Of a stretch of 64,000 nucleotides of DNA, positions 8,578 to 18,089 are shown in pieces. A program made the position numbers and the translations under genes. Origin of the DNA: an uncultured Clostridia bacterium (GTDB lineage: Bacteria > Bacillota > Clostridia > Christensenellales > Borkfalkiaceae); contig CANQQD010000001.1 in assembly GCA_947625865.1 (NCBI GenBank), forward strand, positions 100,465 to 164,464, read 5' to 3'. Within the stretch, counting starts at the first letter, position 1; the number at the start of each line of letters is the position of its first letter. The notes beneath the pieces are model-generated. The model was not told the DNA's origin and searched no databases. It was given only the letters and a program-made list of their open reading frames with translations.

Positions 8578-10584
8578 TTATACTATACGGATATCCATGT
8601 CCGCCTGTATTACGGCAAGGGAGCCGATATCCGGCGTAAGGCAGACGCTGCCCTCTATATCGCCGTCGCAGCGGACGTATGCCGTATTCCCGCAAACGGT
8701 GCACACGGCAAACCGTTCGGAGCCGTAGTCCGCAATGCCCGTCACCTCGGCGGGAATACCGTCATTGGTAAACTTGAGGTCATAGGGCGAGCACTCAAAG
8801 CGCAGCTTGCCGCCGAACGCCTTTTTTACGCCCATTGCCGAAATCAGCTTCGCCGAAATATTGTCGGGTGCGGCAAACACCGCGCCGCCGATATTGAGGA
8901 AAAACTCAATACGTTTTACCTTTTTGGCTTTAATTGTTTTCACGTCGGCAACCTCTTCCGAGGGTTGCCCTTCGAAAAGCGAGTCCATACCCGCCGGCGT
9001 AGCTTCTACCGGCGACGACGTCTCTTCGACTATCTTTTCCTTAAACATAAAGCCTTCCATGCATATCGTTTCGGGCATGGCGGCAACTGCCGTTTGTCCG
9101 TTTTGCAGGAGAGTTATTTTTTTCAAATCGAAGGATATGTTGAGTTTTCCGCAGGGAACTTCCCCGTCGGTGACCGCAAATATCCGCTTTTTGCCCAAAG
9201 CAATGGAAACGAGCGTTTTGTTGTCCACCCTCTCGTTGGCGACTACCTCGGCGCCTATATCGCCGCAGAATTTCACAGCGTCGGTGGGGATGAGCAGCTC
9301 GTATTCGCCGTCCGCGCACACTATCGCGGGAGGCAGAGCGATCTCCACGCCCTCCACCAGAATTTTGCCGCCTTTAACCTTGCAATCGAGATAATTGTAC
9401 TCGGGCAACCTCGGGAGTATGGATTTTTCCGTTTCGATATCGAAGAGATGTATTTTATCTATATTGAGCGCCGCAACAACAATGTCGCCGTTGTTTACCT
9501 CCGCTTCGTCCGACTGCAATATAACGCGCGTGCCGTTTTCGGTGTAGCCGTCGCCGTCCATGCTTATGTCGCCGTAGATGAGCGTCTGGTTGCCGAGCTC
9601 CTCCTTGTGCGACACTTTTACCTTGATAAGCGCGGCAGCCGAGGCAACCTTTTCGGGGTCGATGGAGATGTCCTCCGCCCTGAGGCCTATGCATACCTGT
9701 TTATCGCCGTTCAGATATGCGGGCTGCACCTTATACATCTTTTCATAGGGCACCTTTATCGCCGCGTCCGAGCCGTCTATGTTGATTATTACGCTCTCGC
9801 CCTGCTTTTTGAGGTAGCCCGTCAAAAAGTTCATCTGCGGGGTGCCTATAAAGCCTGCGACGAATTTGTTGCACGGGTAGTTATATAAATTCTTGGGCGT
9901 GTCTATCTGCTGCACATAGCCGTCCTTCATGACAACTATGCGGGTGCCCATGGTCATTGCCTCCACCTGGTCGTGGGTGACGTAAATAAATGTCGTGTTG
10001 AGCTTTGCGTGCAGTTTCGAAATTTCCGCGCGCATCTGCGTCCTGAGCTTTGCGTCGAGGTTGGAGAGCGGCTCGTCCAGAAGCATTACCTTCGGCTCGC
10101 GGACTATGGCGCGCCCCAAAGATACCCTTTGACGCTGTCCGCCCGACATCTCCTTGGGCTTTTTGCCGAGATATTCGGTTATGCCCAAAATCTCCGCAGC
10201 CTCGGTGACCTTGGCGTGTATTTCGTCACGCGTCATTTTGCCGTTTCTGTGCTTCTCGTCGCGGGGGACCCTTCTGAGCCGCAGACCGAACGCTATGTTG
10301 TCGTACACGGTCATATGGGGATAGAGCGCATAGTTCTGGAATACCATTGCAATGTCCCTGTCCTTGGGCTCGACGTCGTTTACGACAAGGTCGCCTATGG
10401 TAAGCTCGCCCGCGCTTATATCCTCAAGCCCCGCAACCATTCTGAGGGTAGTGGACTTGCCGCAGCCCGACGGACCTACAAAAACTATGAATTCCTTGTC
10501 CTCAACGGTCATATTAAAGTCGTTTACCGCCTTGGTCCCGTTGGGGTAAACCTTATATATGTGTTTAAAAGTTAAACCTGCCAT
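8578..10584 (-). CDS. malK: Maltodextrin ABC transporter ATPase MalK/UgpC type with extended triple-TOBE C terminus
   Basis: ATPase subunit that powers sugar import at the inner face of the membrane. Walker A GPSGCGKST (37-45), signature MSGGQRQR (146-153), Walker B VMLLDEP (166-172) and H-loop THDQVEAM (203-210) are all intact. A normal MalK ends near residue 390, at IHLFDIETEKSIL; this one has 668 aa. The extra 280 residues look like two more copies of the regulatory TOBE module: one around LIPTDAVKF to LNISFDLKKITLL, the other around FECSPYDLKFT to TPDIGSLAVIQ. They are joined by a Glu/Ala-rich linker. Last gene of the second operon, 15 nt after the amylase. It is the only MalK-type gene here, so it probably energises both permease pairs, like multitasking ATPases (MsmK type) in other Gram-positives. 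Confidence 0.93.
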   Translation of the reverse strand: MAGLTFKHIYKVYPNGTKAVNDFNMTVEDKEFIVFVGPSGCGKSTTLRMVAGLEDISAGELTIGDLVVNDVEPKDRDIAMVFQNYALYPHMTVYDNIAFGLRLRRVPRDEKHRNGKMTRDEIHAKVTEAAEILGITEYLGKKPKEMSGGQRQRVSLGRAIVREPKVMLLDEPLSNLDAKLRTQMRAEISKLHAKLNTTFIYVTHDQVEAMTMGTRIVVMKDGYVQQIDTPKNLYNYPCNKFVAGFIGTPQMNFLTGYLKKQGESVIINIDGSDAAIKVPYEKMYKVQPAYLNGDKQVCIGLRAEDISIDPEKVASAAALIKVKVSHKEELGNQTLIYGDISMDGDGYTENGTRVILQSDEAEVNNGDIVVAALNIDKIHLFDIETEKSILPRLPEYNYLDCKVKGGKILVEGVEIALPPAIVCADGEYELLIPTDAVKFCGDIGAEVVANERVDNKTLVSIALGKKRIFAVTDGEVPCGKLNISFDLKKITLLQNGQTAVAAMPETICMEGFMFKEKIVEETSSPVEATPAGMDSLFEGQPSEEVADVKTIKAKKVKRIEFFLNIGGAVFAAPDNISAKLISAMGVKKAFGGKLRFECSPYDLKFTNDGIPAEVTGIADYGSERFAVCTVCGNTAYVRCDGDIEGSVCLTPDIGSLAVIQADMDIRIV

Positions 10585-10599
10585 TTTGTTTTCTCCCTT

Positions 10600-12138
10600 T
10601 TACGTTAATATAGCTATGGAACGCCCCGGCATATGAAGCGTATTCCCTTCTTTTTTTACAGAGCCCGAAACGCATATCGACTGCGCCAGCGTTCCCTCGG
10701 CTTCCGCCGACAATTCGCGCGCCGCAAGATTGATTACTATGGTCACCGACTCGCTGTTATAAGTCTTTTTTACGATAAGCACGTTTTCACTCTCGCTTGG
10801 AAGCTTTTCGGGCGTTCCGCGCATTATTGCGGGGAAGGCGTTGCGCGCGTTGTTGCACAGCTTATAATAGCTCAAAATGGAATTTCCGTCCGCGAGCTGC
10901 TCCTTTACTCCGTCGAAAACGTATTCGGGAGTTTTTGCTCCGGGGGGAGTTTTTGTTAAGTTGGTTTTTGCGTTGTCCCAAAGCATACCCACGCGCTTGT
11001 CGGGGTCGGACGCGCTGCCTATCATTCCTATTTCGTCGCCGTAGTAGGTGAACGTGTTGCCGTTATACATTGACAAAAGCCCATAGGCAAACTTTATTTT
11101 ATCCTCATTGCGGCTCATTACGCCCGCTATTCTGCCCACGTCGTGATTGTCGAGGAAGGGCGCCGGAATATAGCCGTTGGCAACGGAGAGCATGGTGTTC
11201 ATTGAGTTCCAATAGGTGCTTGCAAGCCCCGAGTCAACCGATTTGCGGACGTTGCCGTCGGCGCCGTGCGCGGGGAAATAGAAGAAACTGTCCGCGCCGC
11301 TCTTATAGAACTCTTTCAAATTTGCCGTTGACATACCGTCCCACATTTCACCTACAATATAGGCTTGGGGATTGTACTTTACAGCCGTCTCCTTTATCCA
11401 TTTGCAAAATTCTATGCTCTTTGCGGTGTTGCCGGTATAGTAGTAAAAACAGCCGTCGAGGCGGAAGCCGTCCGCGCCCTGTTCCAGCCAGAATTTGATT
11501 ATGTTGTCGATCTCCGCGCGAACGTCCTCGTTGTCGAGGTTCAGATCGGGCATACCGCCGTCAAACCTGCCCTCGTAGTACACGTTGCCGTTCTTGTGGT
11601 AGTACGTGAGCTGTGTCGTGGAAAAGTTGTACCAATCCCTGTACTTCGCGTCCGCGCCCTGCACGCCGTTGCGGCTGTTCACCGCGTTTACGAACCACTG
11701 GTTGGAGGAGGCCGTGTGGTTTACCACCAGATCGGTGATTACCTTTATCCCCCTCTCGTGCGCGGCTTGTGTCAGCTCCCCGAAGTCCTCCAAAGTGCCG
11801 TACTTGGAATTTACCTTGTAGTAGTCCCGCACGTCATAGCCGTGATAGCTGGGGGAATCGCAGATGGGCATGAGCCATATGCCCGTGTAGCCCATATCGC
11901 GTATGTAGTCGAGCTTGGATGTAACGCCGTCTAAATCGCCGTAGCCGTCGCCGTTTGAGTCGCAAAAGGAATATACGAATATCTCGTAGTAGTTGTCGTA
12001 GCTGTCGTCCACTATGTTTTCGGCGAGCAGGTCGAGCTCCGCCGCCCCTGACGGGCTTTCGGCGCACCCCCCGAGCGGAACAGCCGCAAGCATGGCGGCG
12101 CATAATATGCACAAAATATACAGTAATTTGTTTTTCAT
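10600..12138 (-). CDS. Secreted GH13 alpha-amylase lipoprotein
   Basis: Extracellular, lipid-anchored alpha-amylase of 512 aa that should cut starch or maltodextrins outside the cell. Signal peptide with lipobox LGGC (lipid-modified Cys about 25). GH13 motifs: DLVVNH (136-141), GFRLDGC with nucleophile Asp about 228, VGEMWDG with Glu about 264, and FLDNHD with Asp about 333. The segment SFCDSNGDGYGDLDG near residue 58-71 resembles a calcium-binding loop of bacterial amylases and oligo-1,6-glucosidase-like enzymes. The gene starts 1 nt after malG and ends 15 nt before malK, so it is embedded in the transporter operon and co-expressed with uptake. Whether it is an endo-amylase or a maltogenic type cannot be told from motifs alone. 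Confidence 0.92.
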   Translation of the reverse strand: MKNKLLYILCILCAAMLAAVPLGGCAESPSGAAELDLLAENIVDDSYDNYYEIFVYSFCDSNGDGYGDLDGVTSKLDYIRDMGYTGIWLMPICDSPSYHGYDVRDYYKVNSKYGTLEDFGELTQAAHERGIKVITDLVVNHTASSNQWFVNAVNSRNGVQGADAKYRDWYNFSTTQLTYYHKNGNVYYEGRFDGGMPDLNLDNEDVRAEIDNIIKFWLEQGADGFRLDGCFYYYTGNTAKSIEFCKWIKETAVKYNPQAYIVGEMWDGMSTANLKEFYKSGADSFFYFPAHGADGNVRKSVDSGLASTYWNSMNTMLSVANGYIPAPFLDNHDVGRIAGVMSRNEDKIKFAYGLLSMYNGNTFTYYGDEIGMIGSASDPDKRVGMLWDNAKTNLTKTPPGAKTPEYVFDGVKEQLADGNSILSYYKLCNNARNAFPAIMRGTPEKLPSESENVLIVKKTYNSESVTIVINLAARELSAEAEGTLAQSICVSGSVKKEGNTLHMPGRSIAILT

Positions 12139-12139
12139 T

Positions 12140-13009
12140 TTAACCCTTTACGGAGCCGCCCGTCACTCCCTCCACATAGTAGCGCTGCAACAGGAAGAAA
12201 AGCCCTGTGGGAACTATGGAGACGATTACCGCCGCCGCGCAGAAGCGCGTGAAATATTCGGCCGCCGTTTCGCGCTGCAACATTTCCTTTAAGCCCACGG
12301 CAACGTTCCAGTTGTTCTGGTTGCCGAGAGTTATGAGGGAAGCGAACATATATTCCCCCCACGGCGCCAAAAATGACGTTAAAACGGTATAGATTATGAT
12401 GGGCTTTGCAAGGGGCAATATGATCTTGAAGAAAACCGTGCGGCGGCTTGCGCCGTCTATCCTTGCCGCCTCGTCCAGCGAACGGGGAATGGTATCGAAA
12501 AAGCCCTTGCAGATATAGTATCCCATGCACGAACTGCCCACATAGACGAGAATGAGCCCGACTATGCCGAAATTCTGCGTGAGGTTCAACAGCTTTAAGA
12601 GGAAATACAGCGCCGTCATGGACATAAAGCCGGGGAACATTCCCAAAACGAGCATAAGGTTCATTAGTGGCTTGCGCATTTTAAAGCGCAGGCGGGAAAG
12701 CGCGTAGCTGGTTACGAGAACTATTACCGTTTGGATAACCGTGACAACAACGGCAATTATAAGCGTTGTGCCGTACCACTTTAAAAAGTTGAAGGGCTTT
12801 GTTTCGGTGAAAAGCTTTATATAGTTGTCAAAAGTCCATTTGCGGGGGAAGAAACTGCTTGTGGCAAGACCCATTTCGCCGCGGAAGGACTGCATAAGCA
12901 TATATGCGAACGGCACGAGCCAGATAAAGCTTATGATAACCAAAATAACGTAGATTATTGAGTTTGAAAGCCTTTCGGCTCCCTTTTTGCTGCGTAATTT
13001 CTTTGCCAT
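12140..13009 (-). CDS. malG: Maltodextrin ABC transporter permease MalG
   Basis: 289-aa inner permease of the second maltodextrin transporter. Six hydrophobic segments are visible, with the MalG-like stretch MLVLGMFPGFMSMTALYFLL and the EAA loop DEAARIDGASRRTVFFKIILPLA, which docks on MalK. The start ATG overlaps the malF stop as TAATG (1 nt), indicating coupled translation. Ends 1 nt before the amylase start. Closely parallels the partial MalG at the left edge, so the two transporter sets are probably paralogous. Confidence 0.95.
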   Translation of the reverse strand: MAKKLRSKKGAERLSNSIIYVILVIISFIWLVPFAYMLMQSFRGEMGLATSSFFPRKWTFDNYIKLFTETKPFNFLKWYGTTLIIAVVVTVIQTVIVLVTSYALSRLRFKMRKPLMNLMLVLGMFPGFMSMTALYFLLKLLNLTQNFGIVGLILVYVGSSCMGYYICKGFFDTIPRSLDEAARIDGASRRTVFFKIILPLAKPIIIYTVLTSFLAPWGEYMFASLITLGNQNNWNVAVGLKEMLQRETAAEYFTRFCAAAVIVSIVPTGLFFLLQRYYVEGVTGGSVKG

Positions 13010-14538
13010 TACATGAAGTCCTCCTCGTTTTTAACAGCCTTTGAACGGTTGTATACCACAAGGGATATTGCCGCGGTTATAATGAACATCATAATACTTA
13101 TAACCGAAGCAACGCCGTATAACTTTTCGTTCATTATCATCTTGTAGAGCCAGGTTATGAGCAAGTCGGTCTGTCCCGCGCCGCCTGCAGCGCCTGACGA
13201 AAGAAGGGGCGCGCCGCCCGTCAGCAGGAAGATGACGTTGAAGTTGTTGAGATTGCCTATAAACTGGGTTATGAGATAGGGCGTGGTTACGTGCAGAACG
13301 TAGGGCAAGGTTATTTTCATATACGCCTTTACGGGACCGGCGCCGTCGATTTTAGCCGACTCGTACAGATCCTCGGGGATATTCATAAGAATGCCCGTGC
13401 ACATAAGCATTGTATAGGGTATGCCGACCCACATATTTACCACGATTATGGTGACCTTTGCAACGGTGCCGTCCGATAAAAACGGAATCGGTCCCGAAGT
13501 TATGCCCCACTCCTGCAGCATGGTGTTTACAAAGCCCGTGTCGCTGAGCATCTGGGACATAAGCAAAAGGCTTATGAACTGCGGAACGGCTATGGTTAAA
13601 ATGAGTATCGTCCTCCACAGCTTTTTGAGGCGTATGCCCTTTTTATTTATGATAAGCGCAACTATCATTCCGAGAATATAGTTGGAGAACGTGGCAAAGA
13701 ACGCCCAGATTACCGTCCAGATAAGGATATCGAGGAAAACCTTGCCGAAGTTGTTAGCCGCGCCGACTGCGCCGCCGCCGAAAAGCTTTGCAAAGTTATC
13801 CCAGCCTATCCATGTGAACAGCGTTGTGGGCGGATTGTGGTTTACGTCGTAGTTGGTAAACGCCACGAATATCATAAATATAATGGGGAATATGGTGAAT
13901 ATTGTAAGCCCCAGAAGAGGAACGGACAGCAGCGTTTTGTGATACTGTTCGTCGGCAAGGGAGGATATGTCGTCCCTTGCGGTGGGCAATTTTTTGCGCG
14001 CTTCCTCTATCTCCTGCGCAGCGTAGCCCGTTTTTAAGTTGTAATACCAAAGATATACAAAAGAAACTATTATAAAGAGCGTTAAAATGCTGTATATCAG
14101 AATAAGGAGGCTGTTGTCTCCCGCGGTATATTTTTCGATTCCCGTCACGGGGTCGATGTAACTTCCCCTTTCGTGCGTGCCGAGCGTGCCGAACATTGCA
14201 AGTTGTCCGGCGCCGAAAAATACCATGTACAGCACGAACAGCACCTCAAACACAAAATAGATAAGCCCCCGCATTATCTGTTTGCGCGCAAGGTGCGAAA
14301 AGCCCATTACAACAAAGGACGTTCTTGTCTTCCAGTCGCCGTATTTTGCAGCGTTGGATATAACCGAAAACCAGCCCTTGAGCGTGTACCACAGCCTTAA
14401 AAACAATGCCGGAATTACGGCGGTAAAAAAGCGCTTGAATTTATTTGGGATATTATTGAAAAACCACACGAAATTATAGCCGAATTTTTGGAGTGCGGTC
14501 ATTTTCAAATATTCCAGCTCGGGAATTCTTTCAGTCAT
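13009..14538 (-). CDS. malF: Maltodextrin ABC transporter permease MalF
   Basis: 509-aa permease. As in the first MalF, an extended N-terminal cytoplasmic region and two extra helices (GLIYFVFEVLFVLYMVFFGAG) precede the usual core. The MalK-contact loop reads ESAKIDGAGPVKAYMKITLPYV, with Ser in place of the common second Ala. FNNFN-like FNVIFLLTGGAP near the C terminus is typical of MalF. AGGTGA precedes the ATG. The gap to malE is 71 nt, and the overlap with malG is 1 nt. Confidence 0.95.
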   Translation of the reverse strand: MTERIPELEYLKMTALQKFGYNFVWFFNNIPNKFKRFFTAVIPALFLRLWYTLKGWFSVISNAAKYGDWKTRTSFVVMGFSHLARKQIMRGLIYFVFEVLFVLYMVFFGAGQLAMFGTLGTHERGSYIDPVTGIEKYTAGDNSLLILIYSILTLFIIVSFVYLWYYNLKTGYAAQEIEEARKKLPTARDDISSLADEQYHKTLLSVPLLGLTIFTIFPIIFMIFVAFTNYDVNHNPPTTLFTWIGWDNFAKLFGGGAVGAANNFGKVFLDILIWTVIWAFFATFSNYILGMIVALIINKKGIRLKKLWRTILILTIAVPQFISLLLMSQMLSDTGFVNTMLQEWGITSGPIPFLSDGTVAKVTIIVVNMWVGIPYTMLMCTGILMNIPEDLYESAKIDGAGPVKAYMKITLPYVLHVTTPYLITQFIGNLNNFNVIFLLTGGAPLLSSGAAGGAGQTDLLITWLYKMIMNEKLYGVASVISIMMFIITAAISLVVYNRSKAVKNEEDFM

Positions 14539-14609
14539 AAATCACCTGTAATTACCGAATTTGGGGCAAAGCGTGCTTTGCCCCAATTGTACGGTTATTG
14601 CGTTTTTCG

Positions 14610-15917
14610 TTACGATTGGGAAGTTGTTTGTCCCTTGAGTTCCTGCACGAGTTTAGCTACACGGCTGGTTATATCCTGCGTGGTGGGAGCCGTGTCGGCT
14701 TTGGTCCACTCTATAACTTTGGTGCCGTAAGCTTCCATTGCGGACCAATATGTGGAAGGCATGGACTTCTGTATTACGTAGTTGTGCTCGAACTGCTTCG
14801 ATATTGCGCCTATGGCAACGTTGTTTTTAACCTTATCCATTGCGGCAACGGTCTTGTTGGAAGGACCTATTTCAACCGCGTCGAATCTCTTTTCCTGCAT
14901 AGCCTGGCTGGAAAGGAACTGCGCCAGTTTGTGAGCTTCCTCGGGGTGCTTGGAATAGGAGTTTACGCCGTAGAGCTTGTAGCCCGCAAAGGTATACCAG
15001 TGATATGTTTTTTGATCGAGGCTGCTCACGTAGTCGGGCAGTATGGTTGCCGCGTATTTATCGCCGAGATTTTCGGAGATGAGTTTGCCGTTCCACGTTC
15101 CGGTTATGGCAACGCCCATTTTGTTGTTTGTGACATACTCGCTTATAACGGTGTCGTCGCCGTCAACAAGGGCGTCGTGCTTGCCCAGATCATAGTGCAT
15201 CTGCGCGCCTATAACGCCTGCGGTGTATTCGCTTTCCGTTCCGTCTGCCGCCACTGCCTTTTTGGTGTCGAAATCGCAGGCAATGCCGTTTTCAGCAGGT
15301 TCCGCGCCGTTCCATGTAACTTCGTAGGTGCCGCCCGCGCCGTAGATGAACGAGCCTGCATACCAGCCGGTTTTCATCTGGTAAATGAAGTACAGACTCT
15401 TTTCTGCGCACGCGTCGAGAATATCGTTGAGGGTCATATCCTCTATTTTGGTGCCTGCGGGAACTATGTCGGTGTTGTAGTACATAAAGAAGCCGTTGTC
15501 CGCAGCGTAGGGATAGCCGTAGTAGGCATCCCCTATTTTGCCCGATTCAACCGCGCCGGCGTCGTCGGTCTGCTTCATCGAGGTTACCGCCGCGTCGGGA
15601 ACCTTTGCAAGCGCGCCTATGGAGCGGAGCTGTACAAGCTGGTCGTTTGCATAGGCATACACGTCGGCGCCCGCCTCTACGTCCTGCGAAAGCTTTGAAT
15701 ATGCGTCGCCTTCGCCGACTATGCCAAGTTCGATAGGTATTGTTATATCGGGATTCTGTGCAAGGAACTCGTCAACCATTTGCTGTAAAACGGCTTGTTG
15801 CGTGGCAGGTCCCCACACAATCATTTTGTCTTCGCCGCCTCCGCAAGCCGAAAGCCCCATCACGGTTCCTGCGGCTATTGCGCCGCATGCAAGTAGAGAG
15901 ATAATACGTTTTTTCAT
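14610..15917 (-). CDS. malE: Maltodextrin-binding lipoprotein MalE
   Basis: Receptor of the second transporter, 435 aa, anchored outside the membrane as a lipoprotein. Signal peptide with lipobox LSAC followed by GGGEDK, then the family-1 solute-binding start MIVWGP and QQMVDEFLAQNPDITI. The C-terminal half contains SKHPEEAHKLAQFLSSQ, usual for this family. I used the ATG at 15917, not the track start at 15947, because GGAGG is correctly spaced for 15917 and the lipoprotein signal begins there. First gene of the operon malE-malF-malG-amylase-malK. The 71-nt gap to malF has no obvious hairpin. Its upstream region is repeat island A; TATAAA near 15931-15936 is a possible -10 box with a weak -35. 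Confidence 0.94.
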   Translation of the reverse strand: MKKRIISLLACGAIAAGTVMGLSACGGGEDKMIVWGPATQQAVLQQMVDEFLAQNPDITIPIELGIVGEGDAYSKLSQDVEAGADVYAYANDQLVQLRSIGALAKVPDAAVTSMKQTDDAGAVESGKIGDAYYGYPYAADNGFFMYYNTDIVPAGTKIEDMTLNDILDACAEKSLYFIYQMKTGWYAGSFIYGAGGTYEVTWNGAEPAENGIACDFDTKKAVAADGTESEYTAGVIGAQMHYDLGKHDALVDGDDTVISEYVTNNKMGVAITGTWNGKLISENLGDKYAATILPDYVSSLDQKTYHWYTFAGYKLYGVNSYSKHPEEAHKLAQFLSSQAMQEKRFDAVEIGPSNKTVAAMDKVKNNVAIGAISKQFEHNYVIQKSMPSTYWSAMEAYGTKVIEWTKADTAPTTQDITSRVAKLVQELKGQTTSQS

Positions 15918-15972
15918 TTTTTCCTCCAAAATTTTATAAAATCGCACTCATGTGCTAAAATTTTTTACTATT

Positions 15973-16012
15973 TCACAAAATTCTCGGCAGGCCGTGCCTG
16001 CGAATTTTGTGA
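15973..16012. repeat. Nested hairpin, TCACAAAATTC stem
   Basis: A perfect 11-bp outer stem TCACAAAATTC/GAATTTTGTGA encloses an inner GCAGGC-CGT-GCCTGC hairpin. The same inner core with a different outer stem occurs at 22101-22143. Confidence 0.8.
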
Positions 16013-16033
16013 TCTGAGGACTGCTCGTCCTCT

Positions 16034-16075
16034 GCCTGCGATTTATTAAGGGCCCACAATTATATAATCGCAGGC
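16034..16075. repeat. Palindrome with 10-bp stem and AAGGGC/ATTATAT loop
   Basis: GCCTGCGATT and AATCGCAGGC flank a loop containing TTAAGGGC and ATTATAT. Island B has the same loop with the unrelated stem GCGCCATT/AATGGCGC (21911-21948). Confidence 0.8.
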
Positions 16076-16175
16076 ATTCACCCCGCCGAGGCGCAGGTAT
16101 GCGCAAATTGTGGCTTGCTGCGCAGGGAAACCCTGCTTGCAACGTTTATTATTTAAAGAATTACACCACTCCCTT

Positions 16176-16227
16176 GCCATCTTCCGTCGCCGACGGGGGA
16201 GGGTGTCACGAAGTGACGGGTGGGAGC
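16176..16227 (+). repeat. REP-like two-stem element, copy A1
   Basis: Stem 1 around TCGCCG plus stem 2 GTCAC-GAA-GTGAC, then CGGGTGGGAG. One base of stem 1 is changed (CCATC). Confidence 0.85.
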
Positions 16228-16360
16228 AGAACTTTGGTTTGTTATTGCCCCTCCCCTCAGTCTCGTTTCACTCGACAGCTCCCCTCGCAAGCGAAGGGCG
16301 CCAAGGTTGGGGTGGCGTTCGGCAGTTGTCTCACACGGCGTGTCGCCGCACCACTCCCTT

Positions 16361-16411
16361 GCCCTCTTCCGTCGCCGACGGGGGAGGGTGCCCTGTAAGG
16401 GCGGGTGGGAG
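16361..16411 (+). repeat. REP-like two-stem element, copy A2
   Basis: Same stem 1; stem 2 is GCCCT-GTA-AGGGC, a different sequence with full self-complementarity. Confidence 0.85.
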
Positions 16412-16552
16412 CAACTACTTTCCTTGTCATTCTGCGCAAGTTCGCGCCGCTTTTGTTTTCTTTTCTGTTAAATGTTTTTATTGGGGCAGACCGTCAGGGC
16501 TGCCCCCTTTGTTTTTGGAACAAAAACAAAGGCGTGTATGCAATTTTCAGCT

Positions 16553-18067
16553 TTACCTTCGGCTCTCACGGGCCCTGCCGCTTACTTCGGCAAGCTCCGC
16601 CAGCAAACGCTGCGTCCGGGGGGTAAAGTCCCCTTTTTCAAAGCGGTACGACCAGTTTTTTTCGGACACGGTGGAGGGCAAATTTATCCTTGCCTCGCCG
16701 CCGAGCGCCAGAAGATCCCAATATGGAATGATAGCCGTTCCCGCTACCGATCTGAATGCAAGCTCTATTATGCTTTGGCACATCGTCTCGGCCGAGGTGA
16801 CGTCGGCGTCGAAGCCGAGCCGCTTACATTCCTCTTTAAGATCTTTCTTATATATTTCAAGCGACCGCTCGCTCAGATCGTCTATGTACTGCCTAAGGGG
16901 CATATTGTCGTGCGTGCCCGTGTAGCAAACGTAATTTTCGGTATAGTTCGAGGGCTTGTGCTCGTTGTCGGGCGTGCCGTCAAAGGCAAATTCTAAAATT
17001 TTCATTCCCGGATAGCCGACGTTCTTCATAAGCCGCCGCACGCCGTCGTCTATGACGCCGAGATCCTCCGCCACTATGCTGAAGCCGAGCTTATCCTTAA
17101 ACAGCTCCTCTTTGGGTCCGTCGCACCAGTGACCGTTTTTAGCCGTCTTTTCGCCGACGGGCACCTCGTAATATCTGTCAAAGCCGCGGAAGTGGTCTAT
17201 CCTGAGAATGTCGAACAGCCCGAGGCAAAAGCTTATGCGCTTGTTCCACCAGCAATAGCCGTTCTCCCTCATCTTCTCCCAGTCGTAAACGGGATTGCCC
17301 CACAGCTGCCCGTCGTCGGTAAACGCGTCGGGCGGAACGCCGGCTACGCACTTCAGCCGACGTTCGCCGTCGAGCTTGAAAAGCTCGTCTCCGTATTTCC
17401 ATACTTCGAGGCTGTCGTATGCAACATAGAGAGGGATGTCTCCCATGATCTTTATGCCGCGGCTGTGTGCGTAGGCCTTAAGGGCGTTCCACTGATGGAG
17501 AAAAATATATTGTGTAAACTGCCAAAACTCAAACTCAAAGGCGTTTACACGGATGAACTCTTTTATCTTTTCGCAGTCGTATTTTCTGTACTCCCCGTCC
17601 CACTCGGTGAACGGCTTGTGTCCGAACCTGCATTTGAGCGCCATAAATAAGGCAAACTCGGCATATTCGCCCTTCTTAAGAAATTCCTCAAATTCCCCGT
17701 CGCGGCGAAACCTCCCGAACGCCTTTCTCAAAAGCTGCACCTTGTTGGTAAACTGCGCGCCGTAGTCCACCCTGCGCTTGTCGTTTCCCAAATAGGCGCC
17801 GTCCACCTCGTCGCGCCCGAGAAGCCCCTCCTCCACGAGCTGCGCCAGATCGATAAAATAATAATTCAACGCCGTTGCGCAGCATGACGAATAGGGACTG
17901 TCCCCGTAGTTTGTGGGGTTTAAGGGCAATACCTGCCATATTGTTCCGCCGGAGTCCGACAGGAAATCAACAAAGCGGTAAGCCTCCGCCCCGAGCGTGC
18001 CTATTCCCTCCCCGGAGGGCAGGCACGAGATCGGCATCAGTAAGCCGTAATTCCTGTCTTTTTCCAT
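16553..18067 (-). CDS. malQ: 4-alpha-glucanotransferase (amylomaltase, GH77)
   Basis: Cytoplasmic disproportionating enzyme, 504 aa, which transfers glucan chains between maltodextrins and releases glucose, completing breakdown of imported oligomers. N-terminal signature ISCLPSGEGIGTLG and WQVLPLNPTNYGDSPYSS are typical GH77. Catalytic motifs: ILRIDHFRGFDRYYEVP (nucleophile Asp), VAEDLGVI (acid/base Glu) and TGTHDNMP (Asp). Length is normal. Single gene with its own promoter. Two TTTTCGAAAA-type operators lie in the upstream region, and an operator-like site lies in the promoter spacer. Divergent from the second LacI gene, the likely regulator. The leader of about 50 nt has no strong Shine-Dalgarno sequence. 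Confidence 0.96.
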   Translation of the reverse strand: MEKDRNYGLLMPISCLPSGEGIGTLGAEAYRFVDFLSDSGGTIWQVLPLNPTNYGDSPYSSCCATALNYYFIDLAQLVEEGLLGRDEVDGAYLGNDKRRVDYGAQFTNKVQLLRKAFGRFRRDGEFEEFLKKGEYAEFALFMALKCRFGHKPFTEWDGEYRKYDCEKIKEFIRVNAFEFEFWQFTQYIFLHQWNALKAYAHSRGIKIMGDIPLYVAYDSLEVWKYGDELFKLDGERRLKCVAGVPPDAFTDDGQLWGNPVYDWEKMRENGYCWWNKRISFCLGLFDILRIDHFRGFDRYYEVPVGEKTAKNGHWCDGPKEELFKDKLGFSIVAEDLGVIDDGVRRLMKNVGYPGMKILEFAFDGTPDNEHKPSNYTENYVCYTGTHDNMPLRQYIDDLSERSLEIYKKDLKEECKRLGFDADVTSAETMCQSIIELAFRSVAGTAIIPYWDLLALGGEARINLPSTVSEKNWSYRFEKGDFTPRTQRLLAELAEVSGRARESRR

Positions 18068-18089
18068 AACTTCAATATTTAAAACCGTG

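Larger units (their letters stand above)
15950..16552. repeat. Repeat island A
   Basis: Noncoding stretch between malE and the 3' end of malQ, made of short inverted repeats shared with islands B-E. In order: a hairpin with constant TCGGCAGGCCGTGCCTGC core (15973-16012), a second palindrome with an AT-rich loop (16034-16075), two REP-like two-stem elements (16176-16227, 16361-16411) and a block CTCCCCTCAGTCTCG...GCGCCAAGG (about 16251-16312) between them. Short ORFs here in all frames are repeat translations. Confidence 0.85.

Noticed and set aside
16099-16625. Overlapping short ORFs in island A (and similar ones in islands B, C, D and E)
   Set aside because: Their sequences (for example SVADGGGCHEV, SPTGEGALKGRV) are the REP-like repeats read in different frames, with no ribosome sites; the same strings recur in every island.
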